From Sphingopyxis sp. (GTDB taxonomy: Bacteria > Pseudomonadota > Alphaproteobacteria > Sphingomonadales > Sphingomonadaceae), in assembly GCA_016793775.1 (NCBI GenBank), contig JAEULK010000043.1:62001-126000 (forward strand): a stretch of 64,000 nucleotides of DNA, written 5' to 3'. The notes beneath the pieces were generated by a model. The model was given only the letters and a program-made list of their open reading frames with translations. It was not told the DNA's origin and made no database searches. Below, in pieces: positions 1 through 9,084 of this stretch; the stretch's first letter is position 1, and each line of letters starts with the position of its first letter. The translations under genes and the position numbers were made by a program.

Positions 1-1
1 G

Positions 2-442
2 ACCCATGTCGATGCGTCGAAAAAATCGGTGTCGCAGGCGCGTGAGAATGCGGTGCTCGCGGGCATGGCCGACAAGCCGGTGCGCTGGATCGTCGACGAT
101 GCCGGCAAGTTCACCGCGCGCGAGGTGCGGCGCGAGAAGCGCTATGACGCGATCCTGCTCGATCCCCCCAAATTCGGGCGCGGGCCGAACCAGGAACGCT
201 GGCAGCTCGAAGAGGGGCTGGCGCCGCTGCTTTCGGACTGTCGCCAATTGCTCGATGCCGACAGCCGCGCGCTGTTCCTCACCGTCTATGCGGTGCGCAT
301 GTCGGCGCTGGCGATCGGCGAATTGCTCGGCCAGCTTTTCGCCGACCTGCCCGGCAAGGTCGAGTGCGGCGAACTTGCGGTGCGCGAAGAGGCGCGGGGG
401 CTGTTGCTGCCGACCGCGATCTTTGCGCGCTGGAGCCGCTGA
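2..442 (+). CDS. Class I SAM-dependent rRNA methyltransferase (RlmI-like), 3' part
   Basis: Only the last 146 residues are in the window; the 5' end is cut off and the first complete codon is at base 2. The reading starts inside the SAM-binding Rossmann fold with HVDASKKSVSQAREN, the segment that follows motif I in RlmI-type enzymes, and continues to LLDPPKFGRG, the DPPKF motif of large-subunit 23S rRNA cytosine-C5 methyltransferases. Such enzymes act in the cytoplasm on naked 23S rRNA. The normal TGA stop and full C-terminal strand/helix pattern suggest an intact gene that extends upstream. The family assignment is firm; the exact target base (C1962 in E. coli numbering) is by family analogy only. 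Confidence 0.85.
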   Translation, partial: THVDASKKSVSQARENAVLAGMADKPVRWIVDDAGKFTAREVRREKRYDAILLDPPKFGRGPNQERWQLEEGLAPLLSDCRQLLDADSRALFLTVYAVRMSALAIGELLGQLFADLPGKVECGELAVREEARGLLLPTAIFARWSR

Positions 443-568
443 CCGCACATCCGCCACCTTTTGCGGCGAGCCGCGCAACCCCCGCCGCCGCCCGCCGTTG
501 CTGGGGCAGGGGGCGGCGTGGGCCACTTCCGTCCCGCGATCCGCCTCCGTCCGCAAAGGAGACGCATC

Positions 569-940
569 ATGGCCGACACGCTCGAACGCAGCGAAACCAA
601 CCGCCTCATTTCCTCCGACAAGGTCGAAGGGACCGCCGTCTATAACCCTCAGGACGAAAAGCTGGGCACCATCGCCAATGTCATGATCGACAAATATTCG
701 GGCAAGGCCGACTATGCGGTGCTGCAATTCGGCGGGCTGTTCGGCCTAGGCAGCGACCATTATCCGATCCCTTGGGACATGCTGCGTTACGACACCGACA
801 AGGGCGGCTATGTCGTCGATATCGGCAAGGAACAGGTGACCGGCGCGCCGCGGTACGGGCGCGACGACACTCCCGAATATACCGACGAATATGGCCGCAC
901 CATCCATGGCTATTACGGGCTGAGCTATCCGATGCTCTGA
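569..940 (+). CDS. PRC-barrel domain protein
   Basis: A 123-residue soluble protein. The ATG at 569 is chosen because AAGGAG lies about 8 bases upstream; in-frame extension upstream would read through a low-complexity Pro/Ala stretch. Residues about 15-95 form a PRC barrel: VEGTAVYNPQDEKLGTIANV followed by KADYAVLQFGG and the hydrophilic tail YGRDDTPEYTDEYG. PRC-barrel proteins of this short type are common in sphingomonads and are usually considered stress- or membrane-associated; the molecular role is unknown. It stands alone between the methyltransferase and the promoter region of the TonB receptor. Confidence 0.85.
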   Translation: MADTLERSETNRLISSDKVEGTAVYNPQDEKLGTIANVMIDKYSGKADYAVLQFGGLFGLGSDHYPIPWDMLRYDTDKGGYVVDIGKEQVTGAPRYGRDDTPEYTDEYGRTIHGYYGLSYPML

Positions 941-1035
941 CCCGATCGCGTTCGCCGACCGATGCTCACCGCGCATCGGTCGGTTCGCGGCTGCAATTTG
1001 CTCCCCGATTGCATAGGAATGCAATGAGACCCGCG

Positions 1036-1064
1036 TTGACAATGAGAACGTTCTCATTTAGATA
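1036..1064 (+). promoter_or_regulatory. Candidate promoter of the TonB receptor gene
   Basis: TTGACA at 1036-1041 and TAGATA at 1059-1064 are separated by 17 bases. The -35 box is a perfect match to the sigma-70-type consensus; the -10 box is weak. The whole spacer is occupied by an 18-bp palindrome, so a bound repressor would block polymerase directly. Confidence 0.5.
1041..1058. promoter_or_regulatory. LacI-type operator O1 before the TonB receptor
   Basis: Perfect 18-bp palindrome AATGAGAACGTTCTCATT with the central CG typical of LacI-family operators. It fills the gap between the -35 and -10 boxes. The LacI regulator encoded at 9085-10143 is the obvious candidate to bind it (inference). 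Confidence 0.65.
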
Positions 1065-1074
1065 ACGTTCACAT
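1061..1074. promoter_or_regulatory. LacI-type operator O2 before the TonB receptor
   Basis: GATAACGTTCACAT, an imperfect AACGTT-centred palindrome immediately downstream of O1. The same 14 bases recur exactly at 11388-11401 before the GH3 glucosidase gene, which links the two genes to one regulator. Confidence 0.65.
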
Positions 1075-1121
1075 TAGGGAAATGTCGCCGAAAATGAGCG
1101 ACTAAACGGGAGGAAACAGGG

Positions 1122-4100
1122 ATGCAGGCTCCGCATAAGCTTTGGCTCGCGAAGATTCTGGCCGGCACATCGGCGGTAGCGCTGATGAGCATGGCGCAGG
1201 CCGCGATGGCGCAGGATGCGTCGGCCGAAGGCGTCGCCGATGGTGACGAAATCGTCGTGACCGGCATCCGGGCCAGCCTTTCCGCCGCAGCCGACATCAA
1301 GCGCGAGGCTCAGGGCGTGGTCGACGCGATTTCCGCCGAGGATATCGGCAAATTCCCCGACACCAACCTGGCCGAGTCGCTCCAGCGCATCACCGGCGTG
1401 TCGATCGACCGTTCGAACGGCGAAGGCTCGCTGGTCACCGTCCGCGGCTTCGGCCCCGAATTCAACCTTGTCACCCTGAACGGCCGCCAGGTGCCGACGG
1501 CGGTGATCGGTGACGGCGGCAGCGCGCCGGCGTCGCGCTCGTTCGATTTCGCGAACCTGGCGTCCGAAGGCGTCGCCGCGGTCGAAGTCTATAAGAGCGG
1601 TCGCGCCACGGTGGAATCGGGCGGCATCGGCTCGACAATCAACATTCGCACCCCGCGCCCCCTCGACAAGCCGGGTATGCGCGGCAGCATCTCGGCGAAG
1701 GCGGTGTACGACTCGTCGCGCAACAATGGCAATCCGGTTACGCCCGAAATCTCGGGCATTTTCAGCAGCACCTTTGCCGACGACACGATCGGCATCCTGC
1801 TCATCGGTTCGTATCAGAAGCGCAAATCGAGCACCAATTCGGCGAATGTCGGCTGGCGCGACGGCTATCTGGGCAGCGAAAACAACTGGGGCTCGCTGGC
1901 GCAGCCCGGCACCCAGGCGGCCACGCGGATCACCAATCGCCCCGACCCGACCGACGTCTATCAGGTGCCGCAGAATGCGTCCTACGACCTCAACGACATC
2001 AATCGCGAGCGTATCAACGGTCAGGCGGTGCTGCAATTCCGTCCGACCGACAGCCTGACCGCGACGATCGATTACACCTATTCGCGCAACACCGTCGAAA
2101 CGCGCAACAGCAATGTCGGCATCTGGTTCAACCATGAAAACACGACCAGCGCCTGGACCGACGGCCCGGTCGCCGGGCCGATCTTCTATTCCGAGGCCTT
2201 CCCGCAGCCGGCGAACCCGCCGAGCACGACCGCGCTCAACAGCGGCAAGGATCTGTCGTACAGCGGCTCGCTCACCGAAAACCGGGCCGAGAACAAGTCG
2301 CTGGGCGGCAATCTCCGTTGGGATGCGCCGGGCGGCGTGACGGTCGACCTCGACTTCCACCGCTCGACAGCGACGGTGAAGCCGGTCAATCGCTTCGGGT
2401 CGAGCACCTCGGTCGGCAACGCGATCTTCGGCATCGCGAACCAGACGGTCAATTTCGAAAACGACCTGCCGGTCCTCTCCTACAATATGCATCCCGGCAT
2501 CGACCCGCTGAACGCGGCGTTGATCCAGTCGACGGGCAATGCGTTCCGGGCCGCCTATTTCCGCGACCGGATCAATCAGGTCCAGCTGCGCGGCACCTAT
2601 GATCATGAGGGCGGTTTCCTCGACAGCATCGACTTTGGCGTGTCCTATGTCGACAACAAGGTCCGTTCGGCCTTCGGCACGATCCAGAACGACACCTGGG
2701 GCGGGGCGGGTCCGGCGGCAGATCTACCCGACGATATCTTCACGCTCGAAACGCTGCCCGACAAATTCCCGGGCCTCGCGCAGCCGGGCATGATCCAGAG
2801 CTTCTATAAATTCGACTATGAGCGCATGGTCGATCTGATCGAAGACCTGTATCAGGTTTGCAGCGATCCGCAGACAGGCGCGCAGGCCGTCCCCGGCACC
2901 TGTATCGCCGCCTATAACACCGATCGCCGCATCAGCGAGCGGACGCTTGCCCCCTATCTGCAGGTCGCGACGGTGTTCGACCTGTTCGAAAACCCGGCGC
3001 ATTTCGTCGCCGGCCTGCGCTACGAGGTCACCGACGTGTCGTCGGCGGCGCTGGTACCGGTGCCGGTCGACACGCGCTGGGTGGGCGACAATGAACTCAA
3101 CATCGTCTTTTCGGGCGACAGCGACTTCACCCGCTTCAAGGGGTCGTACAACAATTGGCTGCCGGCGTTCGACTTCGACATTTCGCCGATGGAAAATGTC
3201 AAGCTGCGCGCCTCCTACAGCCACACGATCACGCGGTCCGACTATGCCAGCCTGCAGGGCGGTCGCACGCTCGACACGCTGTTCCGCGTCGGCGGCGGCA
3301 CCGGTGCGCAGGGCAATCCGGGTCTCGTTCCCTATAAGTCGAAGAATATCGACCTGTCGGCCGAATGGTATTATGCGCCCGGCAGCTATGTTTCGGTCGG
3401 CTATTTCCGCAAGGGCGTCAGCAACTTCATATCGTCGACCCGTATCGATACCGAAGCGTTCGGGCTGACCACCCCGGTCGGCGGCACGCGCTGGAACGCG
3501 GCACTGGCGGCGCGGGGCGCGAATGCGACGGTCACCCAGATCCGCCAATATATCTTTGCCAACTTCCCCAATACGGTGACCATCACCGGCGGGACCATGG
3601 AGGGCAATTATGTCGGCGTGATCAACAGCGCGCCGGGCGACGTGCCGCTGAATTTCCAGATCACGACGCCGATCAACAGCGACCAGACCGCGTCGCTCAA
3701 CGGCTTCGAATTCGCGATCCAGCATAATTTCTGGGACACCGGCTTCGGCGTTCTGCTGAACTACACGATCGTCAACGGCGATGCGACCTACGACAATGCG
3801 CTGCCCTCATCGGTGCCGCAGTTCGCGCTCACCGGGCTCAGCGACAGCGCCAATGCCGTCGCCTATTACGACAAGAACGGGCTGCAGGCGCGCGTCGCGT
3901 GGAACTGGCGCGACGAATTCCTGGCGGGAACGGGTCCCAACCCCTTCTACACCGAGGAATATTGGCAGATCGACGCCAGCGCGAGCTATGAGTTCATCCC
4001 GGGCCTGACCGGCTTTGTCGAGGCGATCAATCTGACGGGTGAAAGCCGGCGCGGGCATCTGCGGGACAAGAACAACGTCACCTTCGCATCGCCGGGCTTC

Positions 4101-4136
4101 GCTCGCTACGCGGCGGGGGTTCGGTTCTCCTTCTAA
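1122..4136 (+). CDS. TonB-dependent outer-membrane receptor (sugar uptake type)
   Basis: A 1004-residue outer-membrane active transporter. A signal peptide (about residues 1-30, ending AQAAMAQD) is followed by a TonB-box-like segment DEIVVTGIRASL and a plug with IGKFPDTNLAESLQRITGV, the signature of the Xanthomonas/Caulobacter receptor subfamily that imports sugars and other bulky nutrients using TonB energy. The C-terminus ends RYAAGVRFSF, a normal beta-barrel terminal Phe. The start at 1122 follows GGGAGGAAACAGGG. Neighbours are a halogenase/SapC/cupin operon, a LacI regulator, MFS transporters and a GH3 glucosidase, so the ligand is probably a beta-glucoside or oligosaccharide (inference). 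Two operator-like sites overlap its promoter. Confidence 0.93.
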   Translation: MQAPHKLWLAKILAGTSAVALMSMAQAAMAQDASAEGVADGDEIVVTGIRASLSAAADIKREAQGVVDAISAEDIGKFPDTNLAESLQRITGVSIDRSNGEGSLVTVRGFGPEFNLVTLNGRQVPTAVIGDGGSAPASRSFDFANLASEGVAAVEVYKSGRATVESGGIGSTINIRTPRPLDKPGMRGSISAKAVYDSSRNNGNPVTPEISGIFSSTFADDTIGILLIGSYQKRKSSTNSANVGWRDGYLGSENNWGSLAQPGTQAATRITNRPDPTDVYQVPQNASYDLNDINRERINGQAVLQFRPTDSLTATIDYTYSRNTVETRNSNVGIWFNHENTTSAWTDGPVAGPIFYSEAFPQPANPPSTTALNSGKDLSYSGSLTENRAENKSLGGNLRWDAPGGVTVDLDFHRSTATVKPVNRFGSSTSVGNAIFGIANQTVNFENDLPVLSYNMHPGIDPLNAALIQSTGNAFRAAYFRDRINQVQLRGTYDHEGGFLDSIDFGVSYVDNKVRSAFGTIQNDTWGGAGPAADLPDDIFTLETLPDKFPGLAQPGMIQSFYKFDYERMVDLIEDLYQVCSDPQTGAQAVPGTCIAAYNTDRRISERTLAPYLQVATVFDLFENPAHFVAGLRYEVTDVSSAALVPVPVDTRWVGDNELNIVFSGDSDFTRFKGSYNNWLPAFDFDISPMENVKLRASYSHTITRSDYASLQGGRTLDTLFRVGGGTGAQGNPGLVPYKSKNIDLSAEWYYAPGSYVSVGYFRKGVSNFISSTRIDTEAFGLTTPVGGTRWNAALAARGANATVTQIRQYIFANFPNTVTITGGTMEGNYVGVINSAPGDVPLNFQITTPINSDQTASLNGFEFAIQHNFWDTGFGVLLNYTIVNGDATYDNALPSSVPQFALTGLSDSANAVAYYDKNGLQARVAWNWRDEFLAGTGPNPFYTEEYWQIDASASYEFIPGLTGFVEAINLTGESRRGHLRDKNNVTFASPGFARYAAGVRFSF

Positions 4137-4168
4137 GGCGGGCTTCCACCGGCGGATTTCCTGGCCAG

Positions 4169-4201
4169 AGAGCCGCGCTTCCATCGGGGCGCGGCTCTTT
4201 T
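4169..4201 (+). terminator. Rho-independent terminator after the TonB receptor
   Basis: Arms AGAGCCGCGC and GCGCGGCTCT (perfect 10-bp stem, 10-base loop) followed by a run of T. It begins 32 bases after the receptor stop codon and separates the receptor from the halogenase operon. Confidence 0.85.
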
Positions 4202-4228
4202 GCGTGACGCGGGCCGGCGAGTGGCTTA

Positions 4229-4238
4229 GGAACGTTCC
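4229..4238. promoter_or_regulatory. AACGTT-centred palindrome before the halogenase operon
   Basis: GGAACGTTCC is a perfect 10-bp palindrome directly before the start codon at 4241. It shares the AACGTT core of the three other sites in this locus but lacks their AT-rich flanks, so it may be a weaker LacI site or chance. Confidence 0.35.
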
Positions 4239-4240
4239 CA

Positions 4241-5761
4241 ATGGCAAAGATGGTCGAGAGGGTGGTCATTGTCGGCGGCGGCACCGCCGGTTGGCTCGCG
4301 GCCGCGCGGCTCGCCGCAGCGCGGCCCGCGCTCGACGTAACGCTGATCGAGGCACCCGATATTCCGACGATCGGTGTCGGCGAAGGTACCTGGCCGACGA
4401 TGCGCGCGACGCTCGCGGCGATCGGGATCGGCGAGGGAGAATTTCTCGCCGCGTGCGACGGCTCGTTCAAACAGGGGTCGCGTTTCGATGGCTGGGTCAG
4501 CGGCGAGACCGGCGACCGTTATCTCCATCCCTTCACCTCGCCGCCCGCAGTGCCGACGCGCGACCTGCTCGCCGCATGGCAGGCGGAAGCGGCCGACCAG
4601 AGCTTCGGCGCCGCGATGACCGCACAGGCGGCGGTGTGCGATCGCGACCTCGCGCCGCGCCAGCGCGCGATGCCCGACTATCAGGGCGCGGCGAACTATG
4701 CCTATCACCTCGACGCGGGGAAATTCGCGGCGCTGCTGTCGAGGCATGCGACACGGCGGCTCGGGGTCCGCCATGTCGCCGATCATGTCACCGGGGTACG
4801 ACGCGGCGAGGGTAGGACCATCGCGGCGGTCGCGACGCGTGAGCATGGCGAGATTTCGGGCGAGCTGTTCATCGACTGCACCGGGCACGCCGCGCTTATT
4901 GTCGGCGGTGAACTGGGCGTCGAATGGATCGACCGCAGCGACATTTTGTTCAACGACCGCGCGCTCGCGGCGCAGGTCCCGGTCGCCGAGGGCAGCCCGA
5001 TCGCCTCGCAGACGATATCGACCGCGCATCCGGCGGGCTGGATCTGGGACATCGGGCTACCGGGTCGGCGCGGCATCGGCTGCGTCTATGCGAGCCGCTT
5101 CATGGACGACGATGCGGCCGAGGCCGAGTTGCGCGCCTATATCGCGCGCGTCCTGCCCGACGCGCCCGACATGCCTGTCCGTCGCCTCAGCTTCCCGACC
5201 GGGCATCGCGCGCGCTTCTGGCAAGGCAATTGCCTCGCCATCGGGCTGTCGGCGGGCTTTATCGAGCCGCTCGAGGCCTCGGCAATCGTGATGATCGAAT
5301 TGTCGCTGAACGCGCTGATCGATAATTTTCCGGCCAGCGACGCCGCGATGCCGGTGCATGCCGAGCGCTTCAACATGCTGTTCCGCTATCGCTGGGACCG
5401 CATCGTCGAATTTTTGAAGCTCCACTATGTGCTGAGCCGCCGCAGCGACGCCTATTGGCTCGCACAGCGCGACCCCGCCTCGGTGCCGCCGCGCCTCGCC
5501 GAGATGCTGGCACTGTGGCACGACCAGCCGCCCTCGACCTGGGACTTCCCACAAGTCGATGAGATTTTCTCGGCCGAGAGCCACCAATATATCCTCTATG
5601 GCATGGGTTATCCGGTGCCGCCGGGATCGGCGCCCGGCGACCGCGCGCTCGCGGCGCTTGCCGAACAACGTCAGCGCGCGCGCTCGCTCGCCTCGGCGCT
5701 GCCCACCAACCGCGACTATCTCGATACGATCGCCGCCGCCAGCGCCACCGCGGCGGAATGA
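4241..5761 (+). CDS. Flavin-dependent (tryptophan) halogenase family protein 1
   Basis: A 506-residue cytoplasmic flavoprotein of the PrnA/RebH family. The FAD-binding GGGTAGW is at residues 12-18, the second FAD loop [10 protein letters not shown] follows, and Lys77 in SFKQGSRF corresponds to the lysine that forms chloramine in true halogenases. The EPLEA loop near residue 345 matches the family's catalytic-Glu loop. The diagnostic WxWxIP motif is altered: Trp267 and Trp269 are present but the Pro position is Gly272. Members linked to TonB receptors have no proven halogenation; the substrate is unknown. First gene of a four-gene operon, 10 bp before sapC-like. A second ATG three codons in (4250) could also serve as start. 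Confidence 0.88.
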   Translation: MAKMVERVVIVGGGTAGWLAAARLAAARPALDVTLIEAPDIPTIGVGEGTWPTMRATLAAIGIGEGEFLAACDGSFKQGSRFDGWVSGETGDRYLHPFTSPPAVPTRDLLAAWQAEAADQSFGAAMTAQAAVCDRDLAPRQRAMPDYQGAANYAYHLDAGKFAALLSRHATRRLGVRHVADHVTGVRRGEGRTIAAVATREHGEISGELFIDCTGHAALIVGGELGVEWIDRSDILFNDRALAAQVPVAEGSPIASQTISTAHPAGWIWDIGLPGRRGIGCVYASRFMDDDAAEAELRAYIARVLPDAPDMPVRRLSFPTGHRARFWQGNCLAIGLSAGFIEPLEASAIVMIELSLNALIDNFPASDAAMPVHAERFNMLFRYRWDRIVEFLKLHYVLSRRSDAYWLAQRDPASVPPRLAEMLALWHDQPPSTWDFPQVDEIFSAESHQYILYGMGYPVPPGSAPGDRALAALAEQRQRARSLASALPTNRDYLDTIAAASATAAE

Positions 5762-5771
5762 GGGACCCCGA

Positions 5772-6494
5772 ATGACCCAGCATGCCGCGCTCGACTCCAA
5801 CCGCCACCGCGACCTGCGCGTGCGCACCGCTACGGGCGCCGAGCTGGGCGATGGGGTAATGGCGACGCTGACCGTGCCGAGCGAGTTTCGCCAGGTCCAG
5901 GCGCATTATCCGATCCTGTTCCGCCGCGAGACGGGGCAGGAGGCGTTCATCGCGATGGCGCTGTTCGGCTTCGAGCCGGGCGAAAATCTCTATCTCGACG
6001 CCGGTGGCTGGGACGCGCGCTATCGTCCCTTGTCGGCCGCGATCCAGCCCTTCCTCGTCGGGCGCCCGGCGAGCGGGGAGGGGCCGGGGCAGGTGCATAT
6101 CGACCTCGACCACCCGCGCATCGCCCGCAGCGGCGACGACGGCGTGCGGCTGTTCGACGGCGATGGTCAGGCCACCCCCTATCTGGAGGATATGGCCGAA
6201 AAGCTCGGCGCGCTCGACGAAGGTTACCGCGCGAGCGCCGGTTTTTTCGCGGCGCTGCGCGATCATGACCTGCTCGAACCCTTCACGCTCGAGGTGACGC
6301 TCGACGACGGTTCGGTCAATTCGCTCGTCGGTTTCCACATCATCGACGAGGCGAAATTGCAGGCGCTCGACGGCGAAACGACCGGCAAGCTTCACGCCGA
6401 CGGGCATCTGGTGCCGATCTTCATGGCGCTCGCCTCGCTGTCGCAGCTCGCACCGTTGATCGAACGCAAGAACCGCAGGCTCGGCCATGGCTGA
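5772..6494 (+). CDS. SapC family protein
   Basis: A 240-residue protein of the SapC family (named for an S-layer-linked Campylobacter gene; biochemical role unknown). It has no clear signal peptide. Family features visible are the early PSEFRQVQAHYPILFRR segment, a central LGALDEGYRASAGFFAALRDHDLLEPF stretch split here as LGALDEGYR and LLEPFTLEV, and the C-terminal VGFHIIDEAKLQAL. The start at 5772 lies 10 bp after the halogenase stop. Its 3' end overlaps the next gene by 8 bp, so the two are translationally coupled. SapC proteins recur beside halogenase-like genes and TonB receptors in Caulobacter and sphingomonads, implying a shared pathway not yet defined. Confidence 0.88.
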   Translation: MTQHAALDSNRHRDLRVRTATGAELGDGVMATLTVPSEFRQVQAHYPILFRRETGQEAFIAMALFGFEPGENLYLDAGGWDARYRPLSAAIQPFLVGRPASGEGPGQVHIDLDHPRIARSGDDGVRLFDGDGQATPYLEDMAEKLGALDEGYRASAGFFAALRDHDLLEPFTLEVTLDDGSVNSLVGFHIIDEAKLQALDGETTGKLHADGHLVPIFMALASLSQLAPLIERKNRRLGHG

Positions 6495-7518
6495 ACGCGA
6501 CGGCGCGATCTACGACCGCCTGGCCCGCGTGCCGGAGCGGGATTGGGATAAGGGGGCAGGGCTCGACGCGTTGCTGGAAGGCGCGCGCGAGCCCTTTGTC
6601 CTGCGCGGTCTCGTCGCCGACTGGCCGCTGGTGCAGGCGGCGACGCGCTCGGCGCGCGAGGCGCGCCAGCATCTGCTCGACCATGCCCGCGACCGCCCCT
6701 TCGCGGTGTCGATCGGCGCGCCGGGACATGACGGGCGGCTCTTCTACGATGCCGACATGGCGATGAACTTCCGTTCGGGCACCGGCAAGCTGCCCGACAT
6801 CTTCGCGGGGCTGGACACCGCCGAGGAACGGGGCGAGGCCCGCATCGTCTATCTCGCCTCGATCGACATTCCGGCGCATTTCGACGGCCTCGACGCGGCG
6901 AACCCGATCGACCTTGGCGACCGCAACCCGCTCAAGAGCATCTGGATCGGCACGAAGACGCGCATCGCCGCGCACAATGATTTTCCCGACAATCTTGCCT
7001 GCTGCGCCGCAGGCCGCCGCCGCTTCACGCTCTTTCCACCTGATCAGTTTGCCAACCTCTATCTCGGCCCGATCGACAATACCCCGGCGGGGCGGGCGGT
7101 CAGCATGGTCGATTTCGACGCCCCCGACATCGCCGCCTTCCCGCGCTTCGTCGAGGCGATGGCGCGGGCGATGACTGTCGAGCTAGACCCCGGCGACGCG
7201 CTCTTCATCCCGTCGATGTGGTGGCATCATGTCGAGGGGCTCGATCCCTTCAACATCCTCGTCAATTACTGGTGGCGCAGCACGCCCGCCTTCCTTGGCC
7301 AGCCGCAGGAGGCGCTCAACCATGCGATCCTCGCGATCCGCGACCTGCCCGACGCCGACAAGGCGATCTGGCACGCCCTGTTCGACCATTATGTGTTCGA
7401 GAATGACGGCGGGGTCACCGACCATATCCCCGAAGCGGCGCGCAGCATCCTCGCGCCGCTCACCCCCGAAAGCGCCGGGCGCCTCCGCGCCTTCCTCCTG
7501 AGGAGCCTCAGCCGATGA
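6487..7518 (+). CDS. Cupin-like / JmjC-type (Cupin_8) dioxygenase
   Basis: A 343-residue protein with the Cupin_8 fold of Fe(II)/2-oxoglutarate oxygenases related to FIH and JmjC hydroxylases. His163 and Asp165 in AHNDFPDN form the HxD metal motif and the distal His is in MWWHHVEG (residues 247/248). A basic patch after it (GRRRFTLFPP) resembles the 2-oxoglutarate-binding strand of the family. It overlaps sapC by 8 bp and the second halogenase by 4 bp (ATGA), so it is an internal operon member. It may hydroxylate the same unknown substrate that the halogenase-like flavoproteins act on, or a protein; this is inference. Confidence 0.85.
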   Translation: MAERDGAIYDRLARVPERDWDKGAGLDALLEGAREPFVLRGLVADWPLVQAATRSAREARQHLLDHARDRPFAVSIGAPGHDGRLFYDADMAMNFRSGTGKLPDIFAGLDTAEERGEARIVYLASIDIPAHFDGLDAANPIDLGDRNPLKSIWIGTKTRIAAHNDFPDNLACCAAGRRRFTLFPPDQFANLYLGPIDNTPAGRAVSMVDFDAPDIAAFPRFVEAMARAMTVELDPGDALFIPSMWWHHVEGLDPFNILVNYWWRSTPAFLGQPQEALNHAILAIRDLPDADKAIWHALFDHYVFENDGGVTDHIPEAARSILAPLTPESAGRLRAFLLRSLSR

Positions 7519-9011
7519 CCGACAAGAACCAGCGCATCGTCATCGCGGGCGGCGGCACCGCCGGCTGGATGGCGGCCGCCGCGATCGCGCGCACCATGGG
7601 CGCGGCGGTCGATCTGACCCTCGTCGAGTCCGAGGCGATCGGCACGATCGGCGTCGGCGAAAGCACCATCCCGCCGCTCGTCAATTACAACCGGCTGCTC
7701 GGGATCAACGAGGCCGATTTCATGCGCGCGACGCAGGCGACCTTCAAGCTCGGCATCCTGTTCGACAATTGGAAGGAGCCGGGTCACCGCTATTTCCACA
7801 GCTTCGGGCTGACCGGCAAGGATCACTGGTCGGCGGGCTTCCAGCACTTCTGGCTCCACGGCCGGACGCGCGGGCACGATCAGAGCTATGACGATTATTG
7901 CATGGAACTGGTCGCCGCGATGGAGGGCAAGTTCGCGCATCTTCCCAATGAGGGCATCAACTACGCCTATCAGCTCGACTCCGGCCTCTACGCCCGCTTC
8001 CTGCGCCAGATGGCCGAAGCCGACGGCACCAAGCGGATCGAGGGCAAGATCGCGCGCGTCGAACTCGACGGGGAAAGCGGCGACATCGCCGCGCTGATCC
8101 TCGACGGCGACCGGCGGATCGAGGGCGACCTCTTCCTCGACTGCACCGGCTTCCGTGCGCTGCTGATGGAGGGCGCGCTCCACGCGGGCTTCGACGACTG
8201 GACCCACTGGCTGCCGTGCGACAGCGCGATCGCGCTCCAGACGCCGAACGTCCGGCCGCCAGTGCCTTACACGCGCGCGATGGCGCATGACGCGGGCTGG
8301 CAATGGCGCATCCCGCTCCAGCACCGCACCGGCAACGGCATCGTCTATTGCAGCCGCTATCTCGATCGCGACGCCGCGCTTGAGCGATTGCTCGGCAATA
8401 TCGAGGGCGAGCCGCTGATCCAGCCCAATTTCCTGCGCTTCACCACCGGGGTGCGCCGCCGCCAATGGTATCGCAACTGCGTTGCGGTTGGGCTGTCGAG
8501 CGGCTTCATGGAGCCGCTGGAATCGACGAGCATCCACCTGATCCAGCGCGCCGTGCTGCGCTTCATCCGCATGCTGCCGCTCGGCAAGGTCAGCGAACGC
8601 GACATCGCCGAATATAATGACCAGCAGATGCAGGATAATTTGCAGATCCGCGATTTCCTGATCCTCCATTATAAGGCGACCGACCGCCGCGACAGCGCCT
8701 TCTGGCGCCAATGCGCCGCGATGCCGATCCCCGACAGCCTCGAACAGAAGATCGAGCTGTTCCGCGAAACCGGCCGCGTCTTTCGCAAGAATGAGGAACT
8801 CTTCGCCGAGAACAGCTGGGTGCAGGTGATGATGGGGCAGGGGATCGAACCGCAGAGCCACCATCCGATCGCGACCAAGCTTGGCGACGAGGAATTGGCG
8901 CGCTTCCTCGGCGGCATTCGCGACAATGTGCGCGACACCGTGGCAAAGCTGCCCGACCATCACGCCTATGTGGCGCGCTATTGCGGCGCGGCGGTGCCGC
9001 AGGCGGCATGA
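7515..9011 (+). CDS. Flavin-dependent (tryptophan) halogenase family protein 2
   Basis: A 498-residue PrnA-family flavoprotein, paralogous to the protein encoded at 4241-5761. It keeps all hallmarks: GGGTAGW at 12-18, TIGVGESTIPP, Lys78 in TFKLGILF, Trp262/Trp264/Ile266/Pro267 of WxWxIP, and the loop FMEPLESTSIHLIQ with the probable catalytic Glu. Translation is coupled to the cupin gene through an ATGA overlap. It needs reduced FAD from a flavin reductase, and none is encoded nearby. Compared with copy 1 it looks more like a catalytically complete halogenase, though a native substrate for this TonB-linked subgroup is not established. Confidence 0.9.
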   Translation: MTDKNQRIVIAGGGTAGWMAAAAIARTMGAAVDLTLVESEAIGTIGVGESTIPPLVNYNRLLGINEADFMRATQATFKLGILFDNWKEPGHRYFHSFGLTGKDHWSAGFQHFWLHGRTRGHDQSYDDYCMELVAAMEGKFAHLPNEGINYAYQLDSGLYARFLRQMAEADGTKRIEGKIARVELDGESGDIAALILDGDRRIEGDLFLDCTGFRALLMEGALHAGFDDWTHWLPCDSAIALQTPNVRPPVPYTRAMAHDAGWQWRIPLQHRTGNGIVYCSRYLDRDAALERLLGNIEGEPLIQPNFLRFTTGVRRRQWYRNCVAVGLSSGFMEPLESTSIHLIQRAVLRFIRMLPLGKVSERDIAEYNDQQMQDNLQIRDFLILHYKATDRRDSAFWRQCAAMPIPDSLEQKIELFRETGRVFRKNEELFAENSWVQVMMGQGIEPQSHHPIATKLGDEELARFLGGIRDNVRDTVAKLPDHHAYVARYCGAAVPQAA

Positions 9012-9038
9012 TGCGCGTCTGGTCATGCGGCGAAGATG

Positions 9039-9069
9039 CCGCTAGCAGGGCGCGTTGCTCAGCTAGCGG
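9039..9069. repeat. Inverted repeat before lacI
   Basis: Arms CCGCTAGC and GCTAGCGG (8 bp, perfect) around a 15-base loop, in the 73-bp gap between the halogenase operon and the regulator gene. There is no T tract, so it could be an operator, a leader hairpin or a weak terminator. Confidence 0.4.
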
Positions 9070-9084
9070 GGATCGGACGGAATA

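Noticed and set aside
1074-2606. 510-codon minus-strand frame within the first TonB receptor
   Set aside because: Arg/Asp/Ala-rich shadow with no recognisable domain; the receptor on the plus strand is complete.
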